The notes under the pieces: model-generated
Seen by the model: only the letters and a program-made list of their open reading frames with translations
Database searches by the model: none
What the model was told of the DNA's origin: nothing
Position numbers and translations under genes: made by a program
Part shown: positions 10,939 through 22,613 of the stretch, one piece after another
Position numbering within the stretch: the first letter of the stretch is position 1
How the letters are laid out: each line of letters starts with the position of its first letter
Source of the DNA: Cryptomeria japonica
Lineage: Eukaryota; Streptophyta; Pinopsida; Cupressales; Cupressaceae
Assembly (NCBI RefSeq): GCF_030272615.1
Contig: NC_081414.1
Location: 236,890,233-236,954,232 of the forward strand
Reading direction: 5' to 3'
DNA length: 64,000 nucleotides

Positions 10939-12014
10939 TGATGGAAAATCATATCAAAATTGGCATCTGCAATTCATGTTTCCATCATTCTGAAAGATTG
11001 ATTAAATATTGATCAAGTATTGGTGAGGTCCAATGAGAATAGTGTATTCGGCAGAGTGATCAATGTTTTTGTTGGAGGATTATTTTGGTTATGTATTTTT
11101 CTATGCATATTTTGAAGAAGGTTTTTGGACATGTAATATGCCTTATTCTAGGATTGTGGCCTTTAGTAATGAGTTTAATGTTAGTTGGGAGATCTGGTAA
11201 TCATGCTTTTGGTATGAACTGTGTATATCAATCGTAATGTGTGGTAATTCAGTTTGTGGATCTTGCAGATTGATTTTGGTGATTGTTTATGTGTTTGAGG
11301 TTGATGAGCTATCATGTGGGAAGCTTGTGGACATCTTGTTTTGGTCCACGTGGATGTTATGATAGGATTGAGCCAACTTTTACACATGTTTAATCCTTTG
11401 TGACATGTTCTTGAAGCTGACATGAGGTTGTGACTTAATTTGTGATACGAATATATAAGAAGGGTTTATTTGATCATTTTGGTGTGTGTTGATGATGTGA
11501 GTGATGGGTATGAGCAATTGCACGTATTTTCACGTGCACAAGTGTTAGATTTGTGCTCTAGATTATAATAGAATATCATATCAGAGCAGTGCAAGGATAT
11601 GCTATATGTGCTTAACTGGAACTATATCTAGTAATTTGTTGATGCCACTTCGTAGTTAAAACTTTATTGTAATCTCTTACAAATATTTTGTAAGGCAGTG
11701 ATCCATCTAGGGTTGTAGCTCTTATTCGTAAATTGAGTAGTGTGCCTAAATGCATGTGCATTCCCCTTATGTAATATTTTTATACTTTTAGCAGAGTATA
11801 TTAATATTATGGGTTAAAATCCCACTGTGATTTTTCCCTTAATTAGGTTTCCACATAAAAATCCTGGTGTTATGGTGTTGGTGATTGTTTGCTTCATGTT
11901 TTGCATCTATCTTTATTTAGTTGCTTCAAGTGGATTAAGAATCAGTTAATGAATGTTTAGTATTGTACAACATTTATTGACACCCCCCCCTCTCATAGCT
12001 CATTGATTCCAACA

Positions 12015-12749
12015 ATATGAGATGTTTCATTCCCAAAACCAAACGTAGTCCTTTTGTATGCCTTATATGGGGTGTACATGCTCAAAACCAGACCTAAGTC
12101 TTAGACAAGATGTTTTCATTCTTGAAACCAGATACATTGTTTTTCAATTGCATGTCTTATAGAGGTTGTCACAAGCTCAAAACCAAACCCAATGTTTGAG
12201 ATGATCTGCTTAACTCTTAAAACTAGACGATATTTTAGCAAGATGAGTGGTAGTAGCATAACACAACTTGCTAGACTATTTTGGCTCTTCCTTCCTACAT
12301 GGATCACCTAGCTTAACATAGCTTGGTATCCTATGGAATCCATGTTCCTTCTTTCTCTCCAATGAACCCATAGCATAACACACTTTGCTAGTGTTCGATT
12401 ATGGTTTATTATGCTTTCAATTGGTGTACGCCCTTATTATTTCTATAATTCCACTTGTGCTCTTACACTAACATGTTGAGAATGATATTAGTTGTTGAGA
12501 CATTTTGATTTTTGAGGTCTCTTCAACTAGTTGGCTTGGAGCTTTGTATTTTAATACTAACAGTGTTTGCCTTTGTTTATACCTGAAGGTTGCTTGTATG
12601 GATTGATAAGATCCTATGCTTGGGGTCTTGATTATCCCTCAACATTATCTTATCCCTAGTTCATCTTAGTCTCAGACGCTCTACCTTTTCATTTCTACTT
12701 TACTGAGAGTATGATCATAAGTTCATACTTTGCTAGAGTGGGGGCTAAA
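12015..12749 (+). other. 3' untranslated region of a gypsy element, no ORF
   Basis: No reading frame is supported here. The stretch has short dispersed motifs of the type CTCAAAACCAGACC (about 12030-12230) and two TAGCATAACACA repeats near 12254 and 12371. It ends in a polypurine tract, so it is the 3' UTR of the gypsy element whose LTR starts at 12750. The coding part lies left of the copia insertion and outside the window, or has been lost. Confidence 0.55.
12735..12749 (+). other. Polypurine tract of a gypsy element
   Basis: AGAGTGGGGGCTAAA directly precedes the LTR start TGTAGTGTCATAAA. The same layout occurs at 60430-60444 (AAAGTGGGGGATAAA before TATAGTGTCATAAA). Confidence 0.75.
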
Positions 12750-14150
12750 TGTAGTGTCATAAATTGTACACCTTTATTAGTCTGTCAAGTTTCACACTCT
12801 CCAACCACCTATTTTAGTATTTCCCTTTCCTCTATTCATTATGGGACATTTATTGATTTAAATTAATATTATGGGTCTTATTCCACTTTATTACATCATC
12901 ACACTATTATTTGGGCCCTTAATTCTAGGTGTGCCCTTTATCATTTTATCTTGATTTATTACTAATCCTACCTTGATTTTGACTTCCAAGACACATTCCA
13001 CATATCTATACATTATGGTTTGAGCCACCAAGTTGGAATTGACATTAGAACCTTATTATCTTTCATTCCTTGAAAGTTGACAAAAAGTTGTCGGGACCAA
13101 GGCGACCTACCTACATGGTCCCACACTTTTTTCCTCGAGTTTTGTGAGGATAATTTGGCCATCTTATCTAATTCAAATCCCGCTCCATGCAAAAATATAT
13201 GAAATCAAATTCGGCCTAAAGGCATTTTAATTATGAAATCCCAATATAAGGCATCCCCCTCAATTTATTTTCAACATTATATCTTATGCTAACATTATCA
13301 TCAATCCAAGAGCAATTCTTCTTCCTCAAGAGAAAATCTAATTCAAGGAGAAACAAACTACATCATGGCATCCTTCATTTATGTTTTATTTATGATTTCA
13401 TGATGAAATTTATGTGATTTATCATGTTATTGCATCAACACATGGATGACATATCCTAAGAACATTGCATCACCTATTGAAGGTATAATCATCTACATTC
13501 AAGTATTTCAATTCATTGCCCTCAGAAGGCAATCTTTTCAAATTCAGTTATAGTTAAATTTTTATTTCAATTAGGTTTAATTCCAAACCCAGATTTTGAA
13601 CTAAGGCAAACCCCTATCCATAACCCCCTTTCTTTCCTCTTGTGTGCAACTAGAGGTACCTGATGGAGCTGAAAGGCCTCAGATAGCATCAAGAGCTTGA
13701 TACAGACCTGATCCCAAAATTTGGACCTATATTTCTAGGACTAGGGTGCTGGTGTGCCCCCGTCCCAAGACTAGGGCATTGGGGTGCCTTGGTCCTCAAT
13801 ATTTTGTATCAAATTTCACAAGTGAATTCTAGACAGCTTTGGATTCCAAATTTCTCAACAATAGCTCAGAAGACCAAGGCGCCCAACACCTTAGCCTTGC
13901 TAGATTAGCATCAAATTTCACTCACATGTGCATAGTTAGATTCCTTATCCATTTATGTCTCTCTTACATCATTTCTGATTATCTATTAGTTATTTACAAC
14001 AACTTAAGTGTTTACTTTCTTCATACCTTAGTCATAGTTTGCATCGCTTCAACATATCTCCATAGTTCTTTCACTTTCACAAGAGCTAGTCAAATACTAT
14101 CACTACTCTAGGCAATTTCATATTCCAATGTTAGTATGAAAGTTGATCTT
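12750..14150 (+). repeat. 3' LTR of a gypsy element, 3' end not resolved
   Basis: It starts TGTAGTGTCATAAATTGTACACC and is related to the LTRs of element B (32930 and 60445). Both have the same opening, an AATTCCAAA...TTTGAACTAAGGCAAACCCC block (here about 13569-13610) and a CTCTTGTGTG...AGGT block after it. G/C-rich GGACCA...TGGTCC-type modules occur near 13098-13127 and 13735-13795. I could not find the CA terminus; by comparison with B it should lie near 14100-14300. Confidence 0.6.
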
Positions 14151-14590
14151 GGTCTTATGTCCTACTCAGTTCTATTTTCATATTATACAACTTGAAATGA
14201 CATTTCCTATACTTGTTGATTGAATTGTGTTATGTCTAGACCTCTGCATGTTGATCCAAGGCAAAGGGCATTGTTGGAGGATACATAACATTATCAACAA
14301 ACCATGTCTTATAATTGTACTCTATGCATGCATAATAGATTCAGAGCCTTTAGTGAAGAGTTAGTTTTAGGTTCTTAGTGTTCATCCACAAGAGATTCTA
14401 TTGCAACAATAGGCCCTTTCGATTCAAGGTGAAGTATGTTTTTGTATATAGGTGAAGTGTTATATAGGTCCTTTTTCAGATCTAAGGTGAAGTGTATTGA
14501 GGAAAATCTTTGTTTGCACTTGCCAAGATTTATTTACTTATTCATGTTACCAAAGGGTCATGTTGTACCCATTCCATATATGTGTTCTTG
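14150..14590. other. Unassigned AT-rich stretch
   Basis: No supported gene. It probably includes the end of the preceding LTR. A short repeated phrase AAGGTGAAGT occurs near 14428 and 14480. Confidence 0.3.
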
Positions 14591-14596
14591 GCGATC

Positions 14597-14944
14597 AAGG
14601 GACGAAAACTTATATGTGTTTTATTAATGTATGTTTATTATGTCATTTGTATATTTGTTTTGATCTTGTAAAATTTATAAAAGACTAGTAACTTGTGTTA
14701 AGAACTAAAGAGATTTTATTTATATTCTTAAATGTAATCCCCTAACTAAATGAATATGTGTCCTCAATGACCTAGGGGCAAGAACATCTTCGTATGTATT
14801 ATATATGTATGTTTATTACATGATTAATATGTTTGTTTTGATCTCAAGTGTAAAGTTTATAAAAGACTAGTATCTTGTTTTAAGAATAATTTAAGGAGAA
14901 TTTATCTCAATTCTTGACTGTAATGCCCTAACTAAATGAAAAGT
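14597..14944 (+). repeat. Direct tandem duplication of about 160-180 bp
   Basis: Copy 1 (about 14597-14752) and copy 2 (about 14772-14939) share TATGTTTATTA, TTTGTTTTGATCT, TTTATAAAAGACTAGTA, CTTGT(G/T)TTAAGAA and CCCTAACTAAATGA in the same order. The copies are diverged, so the duplication is old. No coding potential. Confidence 0.7.
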
Positions 14945-15299
14945 TACTTTCTATTATATTTAATTCATTTTCCTAAACCATTTTAATGAAGTTACTCTTA
15001 GATATATTAAAAAAAAGGGGTAATTACAAAGTTTATGATTATGAAATGAGCTTGTAAATAGATAGAAATTTCTTATTTTATAAATTGCATATGTATCTAG
15101 TTCGTGAGGTTGAACCCCTAATTTGAAACATGAAAAGACTCGTCGTAATGATGAAATTGGCATACCTACAATATATCTTTCTACGAACATATGATAACTG
15201 TAACCCTAAAATATTAATGTTAGTGTTGGCAAAAGACATAATTGATTATAGAAATTTGAAATTATTAAAAATGTAGCTTTGATAACTTTGTTTTAGATA

Positions 15300-15720
15300 A
15301 CTTTACTATTTCATTATTAGGGTGTGCATTTTATGTTTTAATGTTTGGTTGCTAGGGCCAATTGACCCTAGACATTTTATGTTATACGGATATACACACC
15401 ACCTTTCGTAATAATAACGTAAGAATAGACTTGATTCTTCGCGTGGGGGGATTCTCATTTTTTCTCCCGACAGTTCTGAGAAAAGACGAGGTTGTCCGTT
15501 TCAGTGAATTGACAGACAAAAGAGAGTTGAGGTAAAGTGAATAGACAGACAAAAGAGAGTTTAGGTTATAAGTATCCAAAGTACCACCCCAACGAGAGAT
15601 GAAGGGCCATACTAATTATTATGCAATCGTACTACAATGGCCTTTCCCTTGGATAAGGAAGACAATTAGGTTATGGAGAGATGTACATAGTTGTGGAGAA
15701 TCTATAACCATTTATTTTTT
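15300..15720 (-). pseudogene. Degenerate second copy of the 5' end of the TIGR01589-like gene
   Basis: Read on the minus strand this matches, with many changes, the 5' UTR and exon start of the gene at 22379-22613. Shared blocks in the same order include an ATGAGAATYCC start region (here ATG at about 15456-15458; at the other locus 22578-22580), TGACARACAAAAGAGA and ATCCAAAG(A/T)(G/A)C-type blocks, and a CCTTTCCC(T/A)TGGATAAG block in the presumed 5' flank. The sequence corresponding to the exon interior is frame-shifted and has no continuous match to the protein, so the copy is dead. It suggests a local or segmental duplication of the host gene before the intervening insertions. An independent search with the exon is needed to confirm orthology; my match is by eye. 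Confidence 0.5.
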
Positions 15721-15904
15721 CAGGTAATTAGATTTTATAGAGGTTGATATTTTATAAATTAAAATATTATTTTTAGAAAGTGAAAGTAATCGATAAGCAG
15801 GTTGATTCAATGAATGAAAAACTTTAATGATGTCTATGAGTTAAAGCGATTTATGGGACCCAAGAATAGTACAAATTTTTTTGATAATAGGGCATTACCA
15901 TATT

Positions 15905-18500
15905 AAATACTTTGTAGTATCCGTTCTAGATTTATTCTTTGACAATGAATTTTGATCAATAAGTTTGTTGTTTTTCTCAGCCTTTCATCTTCAAATAATG
16001 TGTTTAGATTATTAGTTTTCAAGATGTCCACATAACTAATGCGAATGTCGCTATATGTTGAGCACTCCATGATGAATTAAAATTATGTCTTTACCACTCC
16101 CGTGTTGCAAAATAGACATGTTTTTTTTTTCCTACTCCTCTTTGGATACCATCCATCTACCTATTTCACATCTCAAATGATGAGAACTAGTCCTTAGTTA
16201 GGCTATCAACATTTTTGCTTTCCATTTAATATTCTCTCCTAGATGTAAGTTGATTTTTTGCTTTTTACTTTTTCTCATGGTCTCGATCTCTTGGGGTTAA
16301 AATTATTTGATATGGTAAGCTTGTTTTGCCCATTCTATTTTGTCATATCCCGTTTCTAAATTTTCCCCTCACAATTTTTTTTATTTCCTCATAAGTATTT
16401 GGGCATTCCTTCATATTAATGTCCCATTTCTTCACCCATTTGTTATTTTGTTTCATCCATGTTTTCTTCTTCCTAGTTAGCTCTTCCTCCATAATCATCT
16501 TAGGGCAATCAAATTTTTTCATAGGTTGAGTTTTCTTTGTAACGTAATTTACTAATAAAATTATTGTCGATGCTTCCAAAGGGAAGGTGCATGTTTTTGA
16601 TAATAAGATTTCATAAAAAACAATTATTTTAAGTTTGAGGCTACGTATGATTAGATGTTTTTAATTCTTTCTACTTGCCTGTATTTCAAATCTGACGTGC
16701 TATTGCCACAAATTTCACAATTGTAGAGAATTATCAAGATGACCAATAAACCAAAAATCATTCTCTTGGCTCTCCCGTCACATAGTTGTGTATTCTTGCA
16801 TATATTTTGTATAGAATATAATGATTTCCATCCTCCCTAAATTCTTTGTGCTTTGCATGCTTTCCAATTAAGCTTGTTGTGAAAATTGAACCCAAGGTAT
16901 TTGTACTCATTCACAACCTCCAACAAGTTGAGTTAAAAAAGAAAGTGATTTTTCTTCATTTTATTTCTCCCTTAAGAGAAGATCATCAATTTGGCTTTTC
17001 TAGTGCCACTTGCATACCAACTTTTTGACAAAAGGTTTCAAGCACCTTAAAGTGTCCCCTTAGACTATGAGTTGTTTTAGCAATTAAAACGGGATCATCT
17101 ACATATAGAAGTAACTTTATTACATATCTAGCCAATTGAACTCCCTCCCACTAGCCTTGTTTAACCACTCTTCTAACTTATCAATGTAAAACCAAAACAA
17201 AGTTGGGGAAAGTGGACTGCCTTGTTTGACACCAATGTCACTACCAAAATATTCTAATATTCAATTTGTAGTTTTGATTTTAACCTAGACTTATTCATAT
17301 AGCCTATGTACTACAACTCTAAGCACATTTAGGACTCCTAGTTCTTCTATTCTATTCCATAGCTTGTCACATGGTATCGTCTCAAAGGCTTTTATAAAGT
17401 CTACAAAATAAATAAAAAAGGCCTCACCACCTTGGGTTTTCCATATTTTTTCAACCAAGAACCTAAGAGTACCACCATGGTCAATTGTGGAGTGTTTTGG
17501 TCTAAAACTAACCTATCCTTTAGCTCTTTTACTTATTTTTCTTCAAAAATACTACTTATGTGCTCAACCATACTTCCAAAAAGTTTTCCAAGAAGGGGAT
17601 TAACCATAATAGTGAAGTAATTTGATGGATTATCGATATCACTGCCTTTGTGAAGAGGAAGTACAACATTGGTTGTCCAATTTTAGAAGTCCTCTTGAGT
17701 GACCTTATTGAAGATACTTTTCATATGAGGTGCAAGAACTTTAACACCCCCATTTTAAGTACTATGCTTCTAGCCCATCTATATCCTATGCTTTTCCTCA
17801 TGCAAATTTTTTATTTCTTGATTGATATATTCAGTGGTGAAAATTTTAATAGTTTCCTTGATTATAGGGGGTCTATGTTTATATTGGCTACATGTTCATA
17901 TAACATCTTTGCACACTCAAGTCATTGACAACCTATGATGTTGTTTTCTACTTGTATCCTCTTTTGTTGTAGTTCTTTCCAATTTTCAGTTATGTTTTCT
18001 AAGGGCAATCAATTCCACCCTTCTTGTGTTCACATGCTTTTCTTTTTAACACCTCATAGATTTTGTGTACTCTTTCTTACTTTCTTTGACCTTCATGCCT
18101 TCTGACAGATTTCTTTTTGCTATCTTGCATTCATCATCAAACCAAGGGTTTGTTGGAAAAGTTTTTTTTTGCCTCTTTTGAATCTAGTTACACACACTTA
18201 GATCCTTGTGTATTAAAGGAACCAACATATTGTTACTTATAAAATGATTATCTGTATAATATGAAATATTCTCATATTCTCTAATAAATCGCTTAAGGGC
18301 AGCTTTGAAGAATTTTTTTATTTCCTTGAGTTATGGGGATTCTACCTTGTGAAGATGATTTCTTCTGGTTGGATTGGATTTGTTCCTCTGTTGCATGTTA
18401 TGGCCAACTTTATAAATATTGGGTCATAATCAAACTTTATCTCTATTTGGCACTCTACTATCACTAACTCTAATATTCTCAAGGTGTAATACTATGAGAA
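15905..18500 (-). pseudogene. Decayed non-LTR retrotransposon (LINE) ORF2, 5'-truncated
   Basis: On the minus strand, fragments of a LINE reverse transcriptase occur in the correct order. These are NPWFDDECK (about 18121-18156, the linker after the endonuclease), FRPKHSTIDH (about 17476-17512), VDFIKAFET (about 17373-17405), QGSPLSPTLFWFYIDK (17176-17224) and the catalytic LYVDDPVLIAK (about 17080-17113). Near the C-terminus is a Cys/His cluster with CLFCNTG...ECSTY (about 16040-16115), and the ORF ends near 15905. Many stops and frameshifts break it. The endonuclease is mostly missing at the 18.4-18.5 kb side, as expected of 5' truncation. The STIDH and VDFIKAF motifs look more like RTE/jockey-type LINEs than plant L1, but this needs a phylogeny. 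No intact product. Confidence 0.8.
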
Positions 18501-19650
18501 AATAACATAGTACACAACACTTTGGTCATTGTATAATTAGTTTTAGGAATAAAGATAAATGTTTTTTGTTACATATAATTTAGTTGTTCAAGTATACAAA
18601 ATTGATGTTGATGATTTGATGGCTGTTTTGTGATCTATATAGTCTTAAAATATTTCAGGGTTAATTTTGGGCCTCTCCCCAATCACCATAGAAATGATCT
18701 AATGCATGGAAATGAACTATGATATACAAGAATGACTTAATACAATTTTGTAGGAGAGTTTCCTTTGCTTTCACCTTCCATGTGTTTAAATTCTCAAAGA
18801 TATATTTGCAAACACCTTTGAAGAAATTGCCAAATTGCTAGGGTCAAGTTCTCTTGGGTCAGCCCTTTAGATAGGTCTACTTTAAGACTGAGAGAGAATA
18901 TTTCAAAACATCATTCACCAACATGAATATGGCCTATATGATTTTGATGCAATGCTCTAAAGATTCTTCCTTCTAATTTATTTTTGTTGTTCCATTAGAA
19001 TTAATTGCACAAATGAATGTTTTTAAATACTAAAACATAGTAACATGCCACACAAATGTGCATCAAGTTAGCTCCCAACAGGTAGTAGGAAAGGGCATGG
19101 AGTTAGGAGTTTGATCTTGAAAGTTAATTTTGGGGACAATCCTAAGCCCTCTAGGAACAAACTCAAGTATCATGGGATGTTAAAGCACATATCACAAGGG
19201 GAGGATTGGATGTATGGGTATGTTTGCTAGTATTAGTACAATAAATGGCTAATGATGGTGAACATATCAAAACCTTTATAAATTAGGATGGGGTAAAAGT
19301 CAAATGCATGGGAATATGTATAAAGGAAATGGATAAAGATCAAAGAATGAACCCATCTTAATTCAAGAATGTGTCACTTATCGATATGTAATTTAATTGA
19401 GCAATTCGATCGAAATGAGACATAATATATTTGTGTGTGTGTGTGTGTAAAATTTTCATCATAATATATTTTTATAATTATATTAAATTTTCTTTATAAT
19501 TATATTTTTAAGAAAACATAACAATGATACATAATTATATCAATGATAAATAAAATATTTTAAGTCTTAAAATCTTTAAAATTAGACTACACATACTTAT
19601 AAAATATTGTTAACATACTACAGTTATCAATATAATTCAAAATTATAACA
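18500..19650. other. Unassigned AT-rich intergenic stretch
   Basis: I see no supported gene, LTR terminus or domain here. A (TG)n run lies at 19431-19449. Confidence 0.4.
19431..19449 (+). repeat. (TG)n microsatellite
   Basis: About nine TG units in a row, in AT-rich surroundings. Confidence 0.9.
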
Positions 19651-19749
19651 GTTATAACTTTCACCTTTCAATGTCCCCTCGATTTAAAATCATCTTATTT
19701 TTAGTGATACCATAAAAATAAGAGTTTAGTAATATAATAATAATAATAT

Positions 19750-19865
19750 CATCTGTCTTCGGACATGTAGTGTCGTGGTTTAAACACTTTGTTGGTGAAG
19801 CAGCCACCAATCGCAGATTTGAATCTGTATTTGGTAGAAATAATATGTACATAATTTTTTTAGAA
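19750..19865 (+). mobile_element. Possible tRNA-derived SINE fragment
   Basis: A short segment has an A-box-like GTAGTGTCGTGGTTTAAAC and, about 35 nt later, a B-box-like CAGATTTGAATCTG, the two internal RNA polymerase III promoter elements of tRNA genes. It ends in a T run at about 19855-19861. The segment does not fold convincingly into a full tRNA and has no anticodon arm that I can defend, so a tRNA-derived SINE or a dead tRNA copy is more likely than a tRNA gene. Low certainty. Confidence 0.35.
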
Positions 19866-20159
19866 TTAAAATATATTTTTAAGTTGGTTAAATTCATATT
19901 ATTATTTATTTAGAAGGCTTTTTTTTCTTATAGATCAATTGATTCAACCACTAAAGATATTTTGTATTATTTATTTTGAATAAGATAAATGTTAGAATTA
20001 TAAACTTTTCCACTTGAAAATAAAATTTGATTTTTTTGAAATCTAAAAATTCAAACATAAAAAGAATAATAAAATATTAGTTTATAAAAAAAGAGAATTT
20101 CAAATTATAGAGTGAACTTATTAAAATATATAAGAGATCATTTAACTGATAAGCAACTA

Positions 20160-22380
20160 CAAGCTGTGAGTTTTATTTCAAAATCTTTTTACTTATTGTC
20201 TTGTTTCTGGATTACATCTTGTGAAATTTTGTATGCATTAACGTTTTAGATTACATTCTGTGATCCATCATCAGTATGCAAAAGAGTATCAGAAGATAAA
20301 AATGTAAGTGTGAACTTTTTACTTAATTTATTTTAACCCAATTGAAATACTTGGTATTGAAAATCTTTGCGAGCCTTTCACATATTTAATAGTCTTCCTA
20401 TAATGTAATAAATCTTTGCGAGCAAGAAAGATGATCCTGATCCTCCTCCATGGCTGCTTCTGCTTTGACTGCTTGAGAAAGTTTTTTGATGAATAGTTTG
20501 TTTTTTTTACTTCCGACCACTGACCGTGTGACTCTCGGAGGGTTCCCCAGAAAAATTGAAACAAAAACAAAGGTTGTAACAGAAACAAGAAGCGAAATAC
20601 ACCAACAGTTACATTCTGGTCTCTCTTAGCCTACAATAAAATAGACTATTTCTTACATTGAAGTTCCTTCCCCATACAAGTAGGATCTTCCAATTCTACA
20701 AATTTTAACCATGAGATTTCAACAATGTAAATGTAGCAAGAAATGCAATGATCTGAGCAGGAATATGATCTTTAATTAATACTGAAATACATCATGCTAT
20801 GTTTATTGTAATACACAAGATATTTGATTGATGGGCTGAAAGTAAATAGACAGCAGGATTATGATCTTTAATTAATACTGAAATACATCATGCTATAGAT
20901 AATAAATAGAAGATATTTGACTGATGGGCTGAAACTAAATAGCCAGCACCACAGGCTCTTCCTAACTGATACTACAAATTAGCCATGGGATCTCAATCCC
21001 CATTAAGGTATTTGATCAAGCTTGATCATCTGTGTTTCCTATATGAATAGCTCTGATTGCCAACAGAAAGTTATCTCCCCCATCACCCTAACTAGTGCCC
21101 ATATATCTCTTACCAAACAACTCATATTCTATTGAGAAGAGTTGTATACAAACATATACAAGTTATAAAGTATGCATACAGCCGCCTCTATGTTGGGACT
21201 CTTTCACTTCCTTCTGCAATGCCTCATATAGTATGTTGGATCCCTACCTGCAATTTTCAGTACCACAAAGTCTTAAAATTTGTAAGCGGTGACCACAAAA
21301 AATCTGGAGAACAGAAGAGAAGATTTTGTATACTTACTGTGAATCTGAGCATTGTAAATCTGTGATCTGCCTATGAAATAGGTTCGAAAAAAATCTCTGT
21401 TCTCTCGAAGTAGGCCATTCCAAACTGTCATTCATCATACTAATTATCAAAATCATAGATCACAATGGAAACTGTCATTCACCATATTAATTATTAAAGA
21501 TATAGATGACAATGTAGTGGCTAGTTTTTGGCACAAATTTGGAAAAGGCAGCAAACTAAAGAAGATAGATTCAACACAAACTAATGATTTTGTAACCTGT
21601 TTGAGAGGAACAACAAATTCTTGCGTATTTCACTGTCAAATTAAAATTAAAACTACCATTCACTCTGAAACTCCTATTACTAAATTTCTACAAACTTTCT
21701 GCTGTATATTTATTCTAATAAAATGACATAATGGTTTGAAATGATTCTGGATTTGTCTGCGTGAATTTTCTCATATCAATGTTTTGGATCATACTTCATG
21801 ATCCATCATTAGAATGAAAAAAACAGATAGCAGAATGATCTCTCTTCTCACACTATCTGTCTTCTTCATTTTGTTGATAGGACACGCAGTGTGATCCGAA
21901 ACATAACACTAAAAAGTTCACACAATCAAACCCAAAAAACATTTCAAACCATTATGTTAGACTGTAAAATTTCACATCTCTAAAACAACACAATAAAGAA
22001 GAAGATATGAACCTACAATTCACTTAGAAATTCGTACTAAGTTTCTACAAACTGTCCACTGTAGATTTATTCCAATAAAATTCCAGAATAGCTTGAAATG
22101 TTTCTGGATATATATATATATCAATGTTTTGGATCACACTCCATGATCCATCATTATAATGAAGAAAACAGATAGCACAATGATCTCTCTTCTCACAGTA
22201 TCTACCTTCTTCATTTTGATGATAAGACATGGAATGCGATCTGAAACATTGTGAAAAATTCACACAATCAAACCCAAAAACATTTCAAACTATTATGATA
22301 ATCTGTCACTATTTCGCACAATGAAAAAAAAGAGAAAGAAGAGAAGATATAATGAAAAAGAAAGAAGAACATTTGAACCT
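20160..22380. repeat. Three diverged copies of a 300-370-bp segment next to the host exon
   Basis: Copy 2 (about 22011-22380) and copy 1 (about 21640-22010) align along most of their length: TTTCTACAAACT, GTTTTGGATCA(C/T)ACT(C/T)CATGATCCATCAT, AACAGATAGCA, ATGATCTCTCTTCTCACA, TTCACACAATCAAACCCAAA and a final GAACCT(G/A)CAA. A third, partial copy lies at about 20190-20310. Copy 2 abuts the 3' end of the minus-strand exon at 22379, so the repeat appears to be intronic and to include the splice-donor edge. A smaller direct repeat of about 47 bp lies at 21420-21513. Confidence 0.65.
20757..20945 (+). repeat. Tandem duplication of about 95 bp
   Basis: Copy 1 (20757-20852) and copy 2 (20853-20945) share TATGATCTTTAATTAATACT, GAAATACATCATGCTAT, AAGATATTTGA(T/C)TGATGGGCTGAAA and TAAATAG(A/C)CAGCA. 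They are much more alike than the other repeats nearby, so this is a younger duplication. Confidence 0.85.
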
Positions 22381-22613
22381 GCAAGAGTGATGAGAGGATG
22401 AATGTGGGCACGCTTGGCGAGGGTTTGAACACATTCATGGCGATCCATGTTAAAGAGCAGGCACTTCTCGATGAGATGCTGAACCATGCGAATATACATG
22501 CTATCATCCATGATATTAACGTTATTCCTACAAATAAAGCATGGATTTTCCTCTTCACGTGTTGGTGGTGGAATTCTCATTTTGTCTGGGCCTCCAATTT
22601 GGACAAAACCCAA
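22379..22613 (-). CDS. First exon of a TIGR01589-like plant-specific protein (host gene, partial)
   Basis: The minus-strand ORF starts at 22613 (MGFVQIGGPDKMRIPPP) and encodes CFICRNNVNIMDD followed by YIRMVQHLIEKCLLFNMDRH and ECVQTLAKRAHIHPLITLA. The latter part resembles the start of the plant-specific domain TIGR01589, known from memory of the family (pattern: hydrophobic-QHLIEKCL, then ECV/A-L-KHA-I-P-ITS). The CxxC suggests a small metal site ahead of it. After LITLA the sequence GCAG/GTTCAA is a good splice donor, giving an exon of 235 bp in phase 1. The family normally continues VWKELEKEN-type in exon 2; I could not find that exon in the next 2.3 kb on the minus strand (an open piece with YEALQKEVKE at about 21190-21240 is a weak candidate). 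So the gene is either split by a long intron or broken. Function of the family is unknown. Confidence 0.55.

Larger units (their letters stand above)
1..12014 (+). mobile_element. Outer Ty1/copia-like LTR retrotransposon, 3' part, interrupted
   Basis: This is the internal 3' portion and 3' LTR of an element whose 5' end lies left of the window. Seen: a long decayed reading frame (352-3417), a purine-rich tract at 3642-3653, and an LTR that opens with TGTTGAA at 3654 and closes with CCAACA at 12014. The LTR is split by a complete minus-strand copia element; removing 3695-10933 and one copy of the 5-bp duplication gives an LTR of about 1117 bp. The copia assignment rests on the PPT/LTR junction, which is nearly identical to that of the inner copia element. 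No gag, integrase or reverse transcriptase of this element is inside the window, so it could also be a non-autonomous derivative. Confidence 0.7.
3654..12014 (+). repeat. 3' LTR of the outer element, split by an insertion (3654-3694 and 10939-12014)
   Basis: The LTR begins TGTTGAAAAG, runs 41 bp, is interrupted by the inner copia element, resumes at 10939 (TGATGGAAAATC) and ends CATTGATTCCAACA at 12014. Its termini TGTTG...CAACA form the short inverted repeat expected of an LTR. A C-rich run near 11982 precedes the end. The partner 5' LTR is outside the window. Confidence 0.8.

Noticed and set aside
20328-20588. 86-codon minus-strand frame as a second exon of the TIGR01589-like gene
   Set aside because: Its sequence does not show the conserved continuation of the domain, and the splice phase cannot be fixed.
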